Part shown: in pieces, positions 8,731 through 16,257 of the stretch | Layout: each line of letters opens with the position of its first letter | Position numbering within the stretch: the first letter of the stretch is position 1 | NCBI GenBank assembly: GCA_036279975.1 | Contig: DASURP010000050.1 | Coordinates: 1 to 53,562 of the forward strand | Source: 66-474 sp036279975 | Lineage (GTDB): Bacteria; Pseudomonadota; Gammaproteobacteria; Xanthomonadales; Rhodanobacteraceae | Length of the DNA stretch: 53,562 nt | Reading direction: 5' to 3' | Program-made: the position numbers and the translations under genes | Notes under the pieces: model-generated | What the model saw: only the letters and a program-made list of their open reading frames with translations | What the model was told of the DNA's origin: nothing | Databases searched by the model: none

Positions 8731-9219
8731 ATGACCACGCCGCTTTCGTCGTCCAGCCCGTTTTCGCCCTCGGACGCCGCCTTCATGCGGCGGGCCCTTC
8801 AGCTGGCGGTGCATGCACGCGACGCCGAAGGCGAGGTGCCGGTGGGCGCCGTGCTGGTGTTGAACGATCAGATCGTCGGCGAAGGCTGGAATCGCAACAT
8901 CACCCTGAGCGACCCCAGCGCCCACGCCGAAATCGGCGCGCTGCGGGATGCCGGACAGCGGTTCGGGAACCATCGTTTCCCGGGCGCGGCGCTCTACGTG
9001 ACGCTGGAGCCGTGCGCGATGTGCGCGATGGCCCTGGTACATGCGCGCGTCGCCCGGGTCGTGTACGGCGCGGACGACCCCAAGACGGGTGCCGCGGGCA
9101 GCGTGTTCGACACGCTAGTCTCCGAACGCCACAACCATCGCGTGGCCGTGCAAGGCGGCTTGCTGGCGCGGGAATCCGCGGAAATGCTGCAGGAGTTCTT
9201 CCGGGCCCGCCGTGCATAG
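8731..9219 (+). CDS. tadA: tRNA-specific adenosine deaminase
   Basis: A 162-residue zinc deaminase that converts adenosine to inosine at the wobble position of tRNA-Arg(ACG). The zinc motifs are complete: H65-A-E67 (HAEIGAL), with the catalytic glutamate, and P94-CAMC. RRALQLA and EVPVGAV at the N-terminus are typical. I chose ATG 8731; an upstream ATG at 8641 would read into the previous gene. A weak TAGAAT at 8694-8699 might be a -10 element. The gene ends in a 286-base region without a convincing gene. Confidence 0.95.
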   Translation: MTTPLSSSSPFSPSDAAFMRRALQLAVHARDAEGEVPVGAVLVLNDQIVGEGWNRNITLSDPSAHAEIGALRDAGQRFGNHRFPGAALYVTLEPCAMCAMALVHARVARVVYGADDPKTGAAGSVFDTLVSERHNHRVAVQGGLLARESAEMLQEFFRARRA

Positions 9220-9505
9220 TGCTCCGCGTACCATGCGGGCTGCCTGCAGGGACCGGCGGCTGCGGGGGCGGGGTCAATGGAGTGCAGGCGACCAGTCCTT
9301 GCCAGGACTTGTCAATAATTTTACACAATAGGCATTTGCATCAATTCAAGGAGATGTCGGGCCGCAGGGATGAGCGGTTCCTTGCGGCACGTGGGGTCAC
9401 GCTTCGCCCCCTCGCCGCCGGGTCTCCTGGCAACTGCCGCCGGACGGATTCCCCGAGCTGTGTTGTTCGTGCCACCGTACCGGCACGGGGTACCCAGCCC
9501 GGGAT
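9220..9505. other. Gene-free region with an AT-rich motif and a hairpin
   Basis: No convincing gene lies between tadA and the Tudor-like gene. An AT-rich block at 9308-9339 contains TTGT, AATTTTACA and GGCATTTGC in that order, matching a block at 47537-47569. It is followed by a 10-bp stem (GCCGCAGGGA at 9361-9370 pairing with 9379-9388, one G-T pair). AAGGAG at 9348-9353 directly abuts an ATG and is too close to serve it. The segment could hold a small RNA or the remains of a lost gene on the plus strand. Confidence 0.5.
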
Positions 9506-9748
9506 TCACTTTGCAAGCATCGTCAAGACCTTTCCGCGATGCGCGGCGATGTGGTCGGTCTTGTCGCTCTTGATCTCGTATTGCGGGTCGTCGGCGCTGG
9601 CCCGGTGCGTGTGGCCCTTGTAGTCGAAGTCACGGGCGTGCACCTTGATGATGACGCCGCTGACACGGCCGGCTTCCGAGTTCCACGCCACGTGGTCGCC
9701 GAGCTTGAAACGGTTCGCCGTGGCCTTGCCGGGTTGTCTGGTTGGCAT
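9506..9748 (-). CDS. Hva1/Tudor-like DUF2945 protein
   Basis: An 80-residue basic protein of the DUF2945 (hypervirulence-associated Tudor domain) family. The core GDHVAWNSEAGRVSGVIIKVH and the following DPQYEIKSDKTDHIAAHRG are characteristic. The fold suggests nucleic-acid or protein binding; the cellular role is not established. It begins 20 bases after the pgm stop on the same strand and so forms the last gene of the sugar-phosphate operon. The gene faces tadA across a 286-base gap. Confidence 0.85.
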   Translation of the reverse strand: MPTRQPGKATANRFKLGDHVAWNSEAGRVSGVIIKVHARDFDYKGHTHRASADDPQYEIKSDKTDHIAAHRGKVLTMLAK

Positions 9749-9768
9749 CTTGCGCCCCTCGAATAGAA

Positions 9769-11418
9769 TCAGGCAATCGCCTTGTCCACGACCTGCTGTG
9801 CTTGGGCAAGTATCGCTTCCAGGTGCTTGTCGTCCCTGAAACTTTCGGCGTAGATCTTGTAGATGTCCTCGGTGCCTGAGGGCCGCGCCGCGAACCAGCC
9901 GTGTTCAGCGACGACCTTGATGCCGCCGATCGGGGCGCCGTTGCCGGGGGCCTTGTCGAGTACCTGCTCGACCCGGCTGCCCGCGAGGCTCGCGAGCGCG
10001 AGCTCGCCTGCGTCGAGGCTGGCGAGCTTGCGTTTCTGCTGGTCGCTGGCCGCGGCTTCGACGCGGTCCGTGCAGGGACGGCCGAACCTGTCCGCCAACG
10101 CTTCGTAGCACTCGCCGGGGTCGCGCCCGGCCCTTGCCGTGATCTCCGCGGACAGCAGTGCCGGCACGATGCCATCCTTGTCTGTCGTCCATGCCGATCC
10201 GTCCAGGCGCAGGAACGAGGCGCCCGCGCTCTCTTCGCCGCCGAAGCCCAGCTTGCCGTCGAGCAGGCCGGGCGCGAACCACTTGAAGCCGACCGGGACT
10301 TCGTACAGCCCGCGCCCGAGTTCCCTGGCCACCCGATCGATCAACGCGGTGCTGACCACGGTCTTGCCGACGGCAGCCGGCGACGGCCAATGCCTCCGCC
10401 CACGGAACAGGTAATCGATCATCACCGCGAGATAATGGTTCGACGGCAGCAGGCCACTCGAACGCGTCACTACCCCGTGGCGGTCGTGGTCGGTGTCGCA
10501 GGCAAAGGCGACGTCGTATTTGTCCTTGAGCCCCAGCAGCCGCTGCATCGCGTATCCAGACGACGGATCCATGCGGATCCTGCCGTCCCAGTCGACCGTC
10601 ATGAAGGCAAAGCGTGGATCGACCTCCTCGCTGACCACGTCGAGGTCGAGCCGGTAACGCTCGCCGATCGGCGCCCAGTAGTGCACCCCTGCCCCGCCCA
10701 GTGGATCGACCGCCAGCTTCAGGCCCGCGCTGCGAACGGCGTCGAAGTCGATCACGTTGGCGAGATCGGTGATGTAGGCGTCGAGATAATCGTGGGTATG
10801 CGTCGTCGCAGTCGCGCAAGCCTGCGCAAACGGCACGCGTTTGACGCCCGCCAGTCCGTTCTCCAGATACGCGTTGGCCTGCTGCTGCACCCAGCCGGTG
10901 ATTTCGGTACCGGCCGGTCCGCCGTTGACCGGGTTGTACTTGAATCCGCCATTGTCCGGTGGATTGTGCGAGGGCGTGATCACGATGCCGTCCGCAAGGC
11001 CGCTGTCGCGGCCGCGGTTGTGGCACAGGATCGCGTGCGAAATGGCGGGCGTGGGCGTGAACTCGCCACCCTTCGAGGTCATGACCTCGACGCCGTTCGC
11101 AGCGAGGACTTCAAGCGCGTTCCGGAACGCCGGTTGCGAGAGCGCGTGGGTGTCGAAACCGACGAACAGCGGACCGCCCACGGATTCCTTCGCGCGGTAA
11201 TCGCAGATCGCCTGGGTGATCGCGAGGATGTGCCATTCGTTGAAGCTCCCGTCCAGCGAGGAGCCGCGGTGGCCGGAGGTTCCGAATGCCACCCGTTGCG
11301 CGGGCACGGACGGATCTGGACGTATATCCGCATAGGCGGCCAAAAGTGCGTCGAGGTCGACGAGGACAGACCGCGGCGCGGGCTTGCCGGCCAAGGGGCT
11401 GATTTTCTCCGCGCTCAT
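9769..11418 (-). CDS. pgm: Phosphoglucomutase (alpha-D-glucose specific)
   Basis: The 549-residue length is close to E. coli Pgm. The enzyme interconverts glucose 1-phosphate and glucose 6-phosphate in the cytosol. Visible are the FGTSGHRG N-terminal motif, the phosphoserine loop ITPSHNPPDNGG, the metal loop CDTDHDRHG, the sugar loop FGGEESAGAS and the phosphate-binding RPSGTEDIYK. The ATG overlaps the pgi stop in an ATGA tetranucleotide, indicating coupled translation. Within this operon it would link glucose 1-phosphate from the GH94 enzyme to Zwf and Pgi. Confidence 0.97.
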   Translation of the reverse strand: MSAEKISPLAGKPAPRSVLVDLDALLAAYADIRPDPSVPAQRVAFGTSGHRGSSLDGSFNEWHILAITQAICDYRAKESVGGPLFVGFDTHALSQPAFRNALEVLAANGVEVMTSKGGEFTPTPAISHAILCHNRGRDSGLADGIVITPSHNPPDNGGFKYNPVNGGPAGTEITGWVQQQANAYLENGLAGVKRVPFAQACATATTHTHDYLDAYITDLANVIDFDAVRSAGLKLAVDPLGGAGVHYWAPIGERYRLDLDVVSEEVDPRFAFMTVDWDGRIRMDPSSGYAMQRLLGLKDKYDVAFACDTDHDRHGVVTRSSGLLPSNHYLAVMIDYLFRGRRHWPSPAAVGKTVVSTALIDRVARELGRGLYEVPVGFKWFAPGLLDGKLGFGGEESAGASFLRLDGSAWTTDKDGIVPALLSAEITARAGRDPGECYEALADRFGRPCTDRVEAAASDQQKRKLASLDAGELALASLAGSRVEQVLDKAPGNGAPIGGIKVVAEHGWFAARPSGTEDIYKIYAESFRDDKHLEAILAQAQQVVDKAIA

Positions 11419-13055
11419 CCGTTCGCCTTGCGGGCAGCGCGATACCGGCGAATCAAGGCATTGGTGGAACCGTCATGGCCGAGCCCGGGCTCGCCGGCGG
11501 CCTGCAACTGCGGGATGACCTTCTTCGCGAGCTGCTTGCCCAGTTCCACGCCCCACTGGTCGAAGGAGTCGATGTGCCAGACGGCGCCCTGGGTGAACAC
11601 GCTGTGTTCGTACAGCGCGACCAGCGCGCCCAGCGAGTGCGGCGTCAGCGTGTCGGCAAGGATGGTGTTGGTGGGACGGTTGCCTTCGCACACCCGGTGC
11701 GGTACCAGCCACTCCGGGGTGCCCTCTGCCCGCACCTGTCCCGGTGTCTTGCCGAATGCCAGCGCTTCGGTTTGTGCGATCAGGTTGGCCATCAGCAGGT
11801 CGTGCTGGCCGCCCAGCGGATTCAGGGAATGCATGAAGCCGATGAAATCGCAGGGGATCAAGCGCGTACCCTGGTGGATCAACTGGTAGAACGAGTGCTG
11901 GCCGTTGGTGCCGGGCTCGCCCCAATAGATCGGACCGGTCGGGTAATCCACGCGCTCGCCCGCGAGCGTGACGTGCTTGCCGTTCGACTCCATCGTCAAC
12001 TGCTGCAGGTAGGCTGGGAAACGCTTCAGATATTGCGCGTACGGCAACACGGCAACGGTTTGCGCGCCGAAGAAATCGTTGTACCAAATCGAGACAAGCC
12101 CCATCAGCAAGGGCAAATTCCTTTCCGGCGACGCGCTTTTGAAATGCACATCCATGGCGTGGAAACCCGCCAGCATTGCATGGAAGGCCTCGGGCCCGAT
12201 CGCCAGCATCGTGGACAGGCCGATCGCCGAATCCATCGAGTAGCGTCCGCCGACCCAGTCCCAGAATCCGAACATGTTGGCGGTGTCGATGCCGAACTTT
12301 TCCACTTCGGCCGCATTCGTGGACACGGCAACGAAATGCTTCGCCACGGCGGCCTTGTCACCACCGAGTTTCTGCAGGCACCAGTCGCGCGCGGCGTGCG
12401 CGTTGGTCAGGGTCTCCAGCGTGGTGAACGTCTTCGAGCAGATGATGAACAGGGTCTCCTCGGCGTCGAAGTCACGCGTGGCCTCCACGAAATCCGTGGG
12501 GTCCACGTTCGACACGAAGCGGAAGGCCATGTCGCGGCGGCTGTAGTGCTTCAGGGCCTCATACGCCATCACGGGCCCGAGGTCGGAGCCGCCGATGCCG
12601 ATGGAAATGACGTTGCGGATGGCCTTCCCGGAATGCCCGCGCCATTCGCCGGAACGAACCTTGTCGCTGAACGCCGCCATCCGGTCGAGTACCGCGTGGA
12701 CCTCCGGCACCACGTCCTTGCCATCGACCAGGATGCGCTCGCCGCGCGGCGCGCGCAGGGCCACGTGCAGGACCGCGCGCTTTTCGGTCTCGTTGATCCT
12801 GTCGCCGCGGAACATCGCGGCGCGGCGCGCGAACACGCCACGCGCTTGCGCCAGCTTTTGCAACAGCCGCAGGGTTTCATCGTTGACAAGATTCTTCGAA
12901 TAGTCGAGGTACAGCCCGGCACCTTCAGCCGCCAGCCGCGTACCGCGTGCCGTATCGGCGTCGAACAGCGCCTTGAGCGTGGTGCCACGCAGGGATTGCC
13001 AGTGGTGCGCCAGCGCCCGCCACTCCCGCGAGTTCCGCAGCGACGGCGTGCTCAT
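11415..13055 (-). CDS. pgi: Glucose-6-phosphate isomerase
   Basis: A 546-residue cytosolic isomerase (glucose 6-phosphate to fructose 6-phosphate). Family motifs are present: the phosphate loop ISIGIGGSDLGP, SKTFTTLETLTNA, GGRYSMDSAIGL, the catalytic glutamate region TMESNGKHV, and the C-terminal SFDQWGVELGK. I chose ATG 13055, giving MSTPSLRNSREWRAL; the frame is open further but only in antisense shadow. ATGA overlaps join it to tal upstream and pgm downstream. Confidence 0.97.
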   Translation of the reverse strand: MSTPSLRNSREWRALAHHWQSLRGTTLKALFDADTARGTRLAAEGAGLYLDYSKNLVNDETLRLLQKLAQARGVFARRAAMFRGDRINETEKRAVLHVALRAPRGERILVDGKDVVPEVHAVLDRMAAFSDKVRSGEWRGHSGKAIRNVISIGIGGSDLGPVMAYEALKHYSRRDMAFRFVSNVDPTDFVEATRDFDAEETLFIICSKTFTTLETLTNAHAARDWCLQKLGGDKAAVAKHFVAVSTNAAEVEKFGIDTANMFGFWDWVGGRYSMDSAIGLSTMLAIGPEAFHAMLAGFHAMDVHFKSASPERNLPLLMGLVSIWYNDFFGAQTVAVLPYAQYLKRFPAYLQQLTMESNGKHVTLAGERVDYPTGPIYWGEPGTNGQHSFYQLIHQGTRLIPCDFIGFMHSLNPLGGQHDLLMANLIAQTEALAFGKTPGQVRAEGTPEWLVPHRVCEGNRPTNTILADTLTPHSLGALVALYEHSVFTQGAVWHIDSFDQWGVELGKQLAKKVIPQLQAAGEPGLGHDGSTNALIRRYRAARKANG

Positions 13056-14158
13056 GCACGCGCCTTCTGCACCGCGGCTTGCGCCTCGACCGCCGTCGCC
13101 TTCTGCGCGATCCGGCCCAGCAGGTCGTTCCAGGATTTCACGAACGCCGCCGCGCCGTCCCGCTGCAGCTTGCCGGCCAGCGCCGCGTCGTCGATGCCCG
13201 CGGCGTTGAACTGGGCGATCACCTGCTCGCAATCACCGCCGTCCCGCGGCATCGTCCCACCCAGTTTGCCGTGGTCGGCGAACGCAAGCAGGGTCTTGTC
13301 GGGGATCGTGTTGATGGTGTCCGGCGCGGCCAGTGCCTCGACGTACAAGGTGTCGGAAGCCTTGGGATCCTTGGTCCCGGTGCTGGCCCACAACAGGCGC
13401 TGCGGGTGCACGCCGGCGGCGACGATCTTCTTCCAGCGCGGTGTATCGCGCAGTTCGCAATAAGCCTTGTAGGTGCGCCGGCCGATCGCGATGCCCAGCC
13501 GGTCCTTCAATTCCGTGGCCACCTTGTCCGCCACGGCCACGTCCCAGCGGCTGATGAACACCGACGCCACCGAATCGACGTTCGGATCCTTGCCCTCGGC
13601 GATGCGGCGTTCGATGCCGCGCATCCAGGCTTCCGCCGACGCCATGTATTGCTCGCGCGAGAACAGCAGGGTCACGTTGATCGGCACTCCGCGGTAGATC
13701 GACTCCTCGATCGCGGGAATGCCGGCGGGCGTGCCCGGAATCTTGATGAAAAGGTTGTCGCGGCGCGCCCTGGCGTGCAGCAATGCCGCGGACTCGATGG
13801 TGGCGGCAGTGTCATCGACGAGCAGCGGCGAGACCTCCAGCGACACGAAGCCGTCCACCCCGTCGCTGTGGTGGAACGCCGGCTTGAACAGGTCGGCCGC
13901 GCGGGTCAGGTCCTGCAGCGCCAGCGCGAAGAACAACTCCTCGCCGTGCTGCCCTGCCGCCAGCAGTTCGGATATCGCGCCATCGTAATCGTGCCCACCC
14001 GAGATCGCCTTGTCGAAGATCGACGGGTTGGAGGTCAGGCCGGTCACGTCCTGCTCGGCGATGTACTTCGCCAGCGTTCCGTGGTCGAGGATGCCGCGGG
14101 TGATGTTGTCCAGCCAGATGCTCTGGCCGAGGTCGTGCAGTTGTCGGGTGGGGTTCAT
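13052..14158 (-). CDS. tal: Transaldolase (mycobacterial-type subfamily)
   Basis: A 368-residue transaldolase that moves a dihydroxyacetone unit between sedoheptulose 7-phosphate and glyceraldehyde 3-phosphate. The Schiff-base lysine is Lys139 in NLFIKIPGT; GLTSNPSIFDKAI and NVTLLFSREQY are also visible. The length and N-terminus (QSIWLDNITRGIL) match the longer subfamily of actinobacteria and some proteobacteria rather than E. coli TalB (~317 residues). The stop overlaps the pgi start, and the start is 3 bases from the HAD gene stop. With zwf, pgl and gnd nearby it connects the oxidative and non-oxidative branches. Confidence 0.95.
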   Translation of the reverse strand: MNPTRQLHDLGQSIWLDNITRGILDHGTLAKYIAEQDVTGLTSNPSIFDKAISGGHDYDGAISELLAAGQHGEELFFALALQDLTRAADLFKPAFHHSDGVDGFVSLEVSPLLVDDTAATIESAALLHARARRDNLFIKIPGTPAGIPAIEESIYRGVPINVTLLFSREQYMASAEAWMRGIERRIAEGKDPNVDSVASVFISRWDVAVADKVATELKDRLGIAIGRRTYKAYCELRDTPRWKKIVAAGVHPQRLLWASTGTKDPKASDTLYVEALAAPDTINTIPDKTLLAFADHGKLGGTMPRDGGDCEQVIAQFNAAGIDDAALAGKLQRDGAAAFVKSWNDLLGRIAQKATAVEAQAAVQKARA

Positions 14159-14161
14159 CGC

Positions 14162-14860
14162 TTACTCCGTGGCGGTTGCCGGTTGCATGGGTGGAAGGAA
14201 GGCTTCGATGGGCATGCCGCAAAGGTCACCGATGCCATGCAATGAAATCCGTGCGGGCGGGTACTCCTTCAGCGCCACGGGATCGGTGGCATAGTGGCCC
14301 TGGCGCACGAATACGCCGGTCAGGCGATCGCGCCACTGGCGCTGCATGCCGTCGAGCACGCGCAGCTTGTCCTCGACCATCACGTAGTGCGGGGCGGGGA
14401 AATGCCCGGCCACGTCATCCAACATGCGTTCCTTGTGGATGTAGATCAAGACCCGGCCCTGGACGGCATCGGCGAGACCGGAAAGGTTGATCTTGCGTGG
14501 TTGCAGCACCACGTCGCCGTCGGAAAGCACCGCGCAGGGGCCGAACTGCGAGAGATGTGCGACCGCGTCGAGCGCGCCGGGATACAGGCGCTCGGCGAAT
14601 GGATAGTCCAGCATGAACGCGGCCAGGCGCTGCACGCGCAGCTCATCGCCGCAATCCAGCCGGAACTGCTGGACCGCGCCAAGGTAGTCGGCGTAACCGA
14701 GCTTGTTGCGCAAGGCCTCGTAGATCTGCCAGTAGCGTTGCGCCTCGTCGGGCCCGAATTCATCGGCGATGTGGCGGTCGAAGTCGGTGTGGACGCGGTC
14801 GTTGTCGAGCAGGGTGTTGTCGACGTCGAACAGGAACACGATGGGAGATTCGCCGCTCAC
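14162..14860 (-). CDS. HAD-superfamily hydrolase
   Basis: A 232-residue HAD phosphatase-like protein. Motif I is FLFDVDNTLLDND with the nucleophile aspartate near residue 12; motif II is probably AVLSDGD; a lysine (HKERM or EDK) and the VEDKLRVL region supply motifs III and IV. A helical cap (~residues 20-90) suggests a small-molecule phosphatase. It is embedded between zwf (ATGA overlap) and tal (3-base gap), so its substrate may be a sugar phosphate, but this is inference from position. Confidence 0.8.
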   Translation of the reverse strand: MSGESPIVFLFDVDNTLLDNDRVHTDFDRHIADEFGPDEAQRYWQIYEALRNKLGYADYLGAVQQFRLDCGDELRVQRLAAFMLDYPFAERLYPGALDAVAHLSQFGPCAVLSDGDVVLQPRKINLSGLADAVQGRVLIYIHKERMLDDVAGHFPAPHYVMVEDKLRVLDGMQRQWRDRLTGVFVRQGHYATDPVALKEYPPARISLHGIGDLCGMPIEAFLPPMQPATATE

Positions 14861-16257
14861 CTGGCTGCCTTCGCCTCGGGATCGAGCCTGGGATCGTTCC
14901 AGCCGCCGGCGTCGGCGATCAATGCGTCGGCCTCCTTCGGCCCCCAGCTTCCGGGCTTGTAACGGTGCACGGGCACCTTGTCGCCGAGGATGGGATCGAG
15001 CACCCGCCAGGCCTCTTCCACGCAGTCATCGCGGGTGAACAACGCGGAGTCGCCGTCGATCGCATCGCCCAGCAGGCGTTCGTACGGCGCCATCGCGGTG
15101 CGCACGTGACGGTTGGCGATGAGTTCGACCGGGTGCCCGCTCATCGCCTCGCCTGGCTCCTTGACGCGCGCGCCGATGGAGATGACCACGTCGGGGTTGA
15201 GACGGAAGCGGAAATGGTTCACCGCACGGCCTTCCGGCGCGTCGTCGAACACCCGCTGCGGCGGGTTCTTGAGACGCACCAGCACTTCGGTGCATTTCAC
15301 CGGAAGCTGCTTGCCCGCGCGGATGAAGAATGGCACGCCGTCCCAGCGCCAGCTGTCGATCTGCAGGCGCAACGCGGCGAAGGTCTCGACGATCGAATCG
15401 GCGGCCACGCCGGGTTCCCCGAGATAGCCCTCGAACTGGCCGCGCAGCACGTCCTCGGGCTTGAGCGGCCGCATCGACCGGAACACCTGCAGCTTCTCGT
15501 CGCGGATCGCATCCGCGCTGCGGTCCGCGGGCGGCCCCATCGCCAGCAGCGCCAGCACCTGGAACATGTGGTTCTGTACCACGTCGCGGATCGCGCCGAC
15601 CCCGTCGTAGAACTTGCCGCGGCCCTGCACGCCGAAGTCCTCGGCCATGGTGATCTGGACGCTGGCGATGTTGTCGCGGTTCCAGATCGGTTCGAGCAAG
15701 GCATTGGCGAAACGGAAGTACAGCAGGTTCTGCACCGGCTCCTTGCCGAGGTAATGGTCGATGCGGAAGACGTCGTGTTCGCGGAAATAACGATGCAGCG
15801 TGCGATTGAGCGCGCGCGCCGACTTCAGGTCGCGGCCGAAGGGTTTCTCCACGATCACCCGCGCTCCCCGCGAGCAACCCGAGGCCGCCAGGCCCTTCAC
15901 CACCGGCACGAACATGCTGGGTGGGATCGCGAGGTAATGCAGCGGGTGCTGGGCATCGCCCAGTGCCTTGCGCAATTTCGCGAAGGTTTGTGCGTCGTTG
16001 TAGTCCCCGTCGATGTACTGCATCTGCTGCGACAACTTCGCGAACGCGGCCTTGTCGACGCCGCCGTGTTCGGCAAGGCTGTCCTGGGCGCGTTTGCGCA
16101 ACTGGTCGACGTCCCACCCGGAGCGCGCAATGCCGATTACCGGCATCCCGAGCTTGCCGTCCTTGATCAACTCCTGCAGGGCGGGGAATATCTGCTTGTA
16201 GGCAAGGTCGCCGGTGGCGCCGAAGAACACGAAGGCGTCGGACTTGGCGGTGGGCAT
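14857..16257 (-). CDS. zwf: Glucose-6-phosphate 1-dehydrogenase
   Basis: A 466-residue enzyme oxidising glucose 6-phosphate to 6-phosphogluconolactone, the main NADPH-producing entry step. The dinucleotide loop FFGATGDLAYK begins at residue 11, VEKPFGRDL follows, and the substrate motif RIDHYLGKEPVQN starts at residue 165. I chose ATG 16257; the frame stays open upstream only as a shadow of the GH94 gene. Its ATG shares one base with the GH94 stop (TGATG), a strong sign of translational coupling. pgl and gnd, the next two steps, are divergent at 20.5-22.1 kb. Confidence 0.96.
   Translation of the reverse strand: MPTAKSDAFVFFGATGDLAYKQIFPALQELIKDGKLGMPVIGIARSGWDVDQLRKRAQDSLAEHGGVDKAAFAKLSQQMQYIDGDYNDAQTFAKLRKALGDAQHPLHYLAIPPSMFVPVVKGLAASGCSRGARVIVEKPFGRDLKSARALNRTLHRYFREHDVFRIDHYLGKEPVQNLLYFRFANALLEPIWNRDNIASVQITMAEDFGVQGRGKFYDGVGAIRDVVQNHMFQVLALLAMGPPADRSADAIRDEKLQVFRSMRPLKPEDVLRGQFEGYLGEPGVAADSIVETFAALRLQIDSWRWDGVPFFIRAGKQLPVKCTEVLVRLKNPPQRVFDDAPEGRAVNHFRFRLNPDVVISIGARVKEPGEAMSGHPVELIANRHVRTAMAPYERLLGDAIDGDSALFTRDDCVEEAWRVLDPILGDKVPVHRYKPGSWGPKEADALIADAGGWNDPRLDPEAKAAR

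Noticed and set aside
9363..9623. A plus-strand ORF after tadA (starting MSGRRDERFL or similar)
   Set aside because: Low-complexity composition, overlaps the DUF2945 gene in antisense, and the AAGGAG is too close to its ATG.
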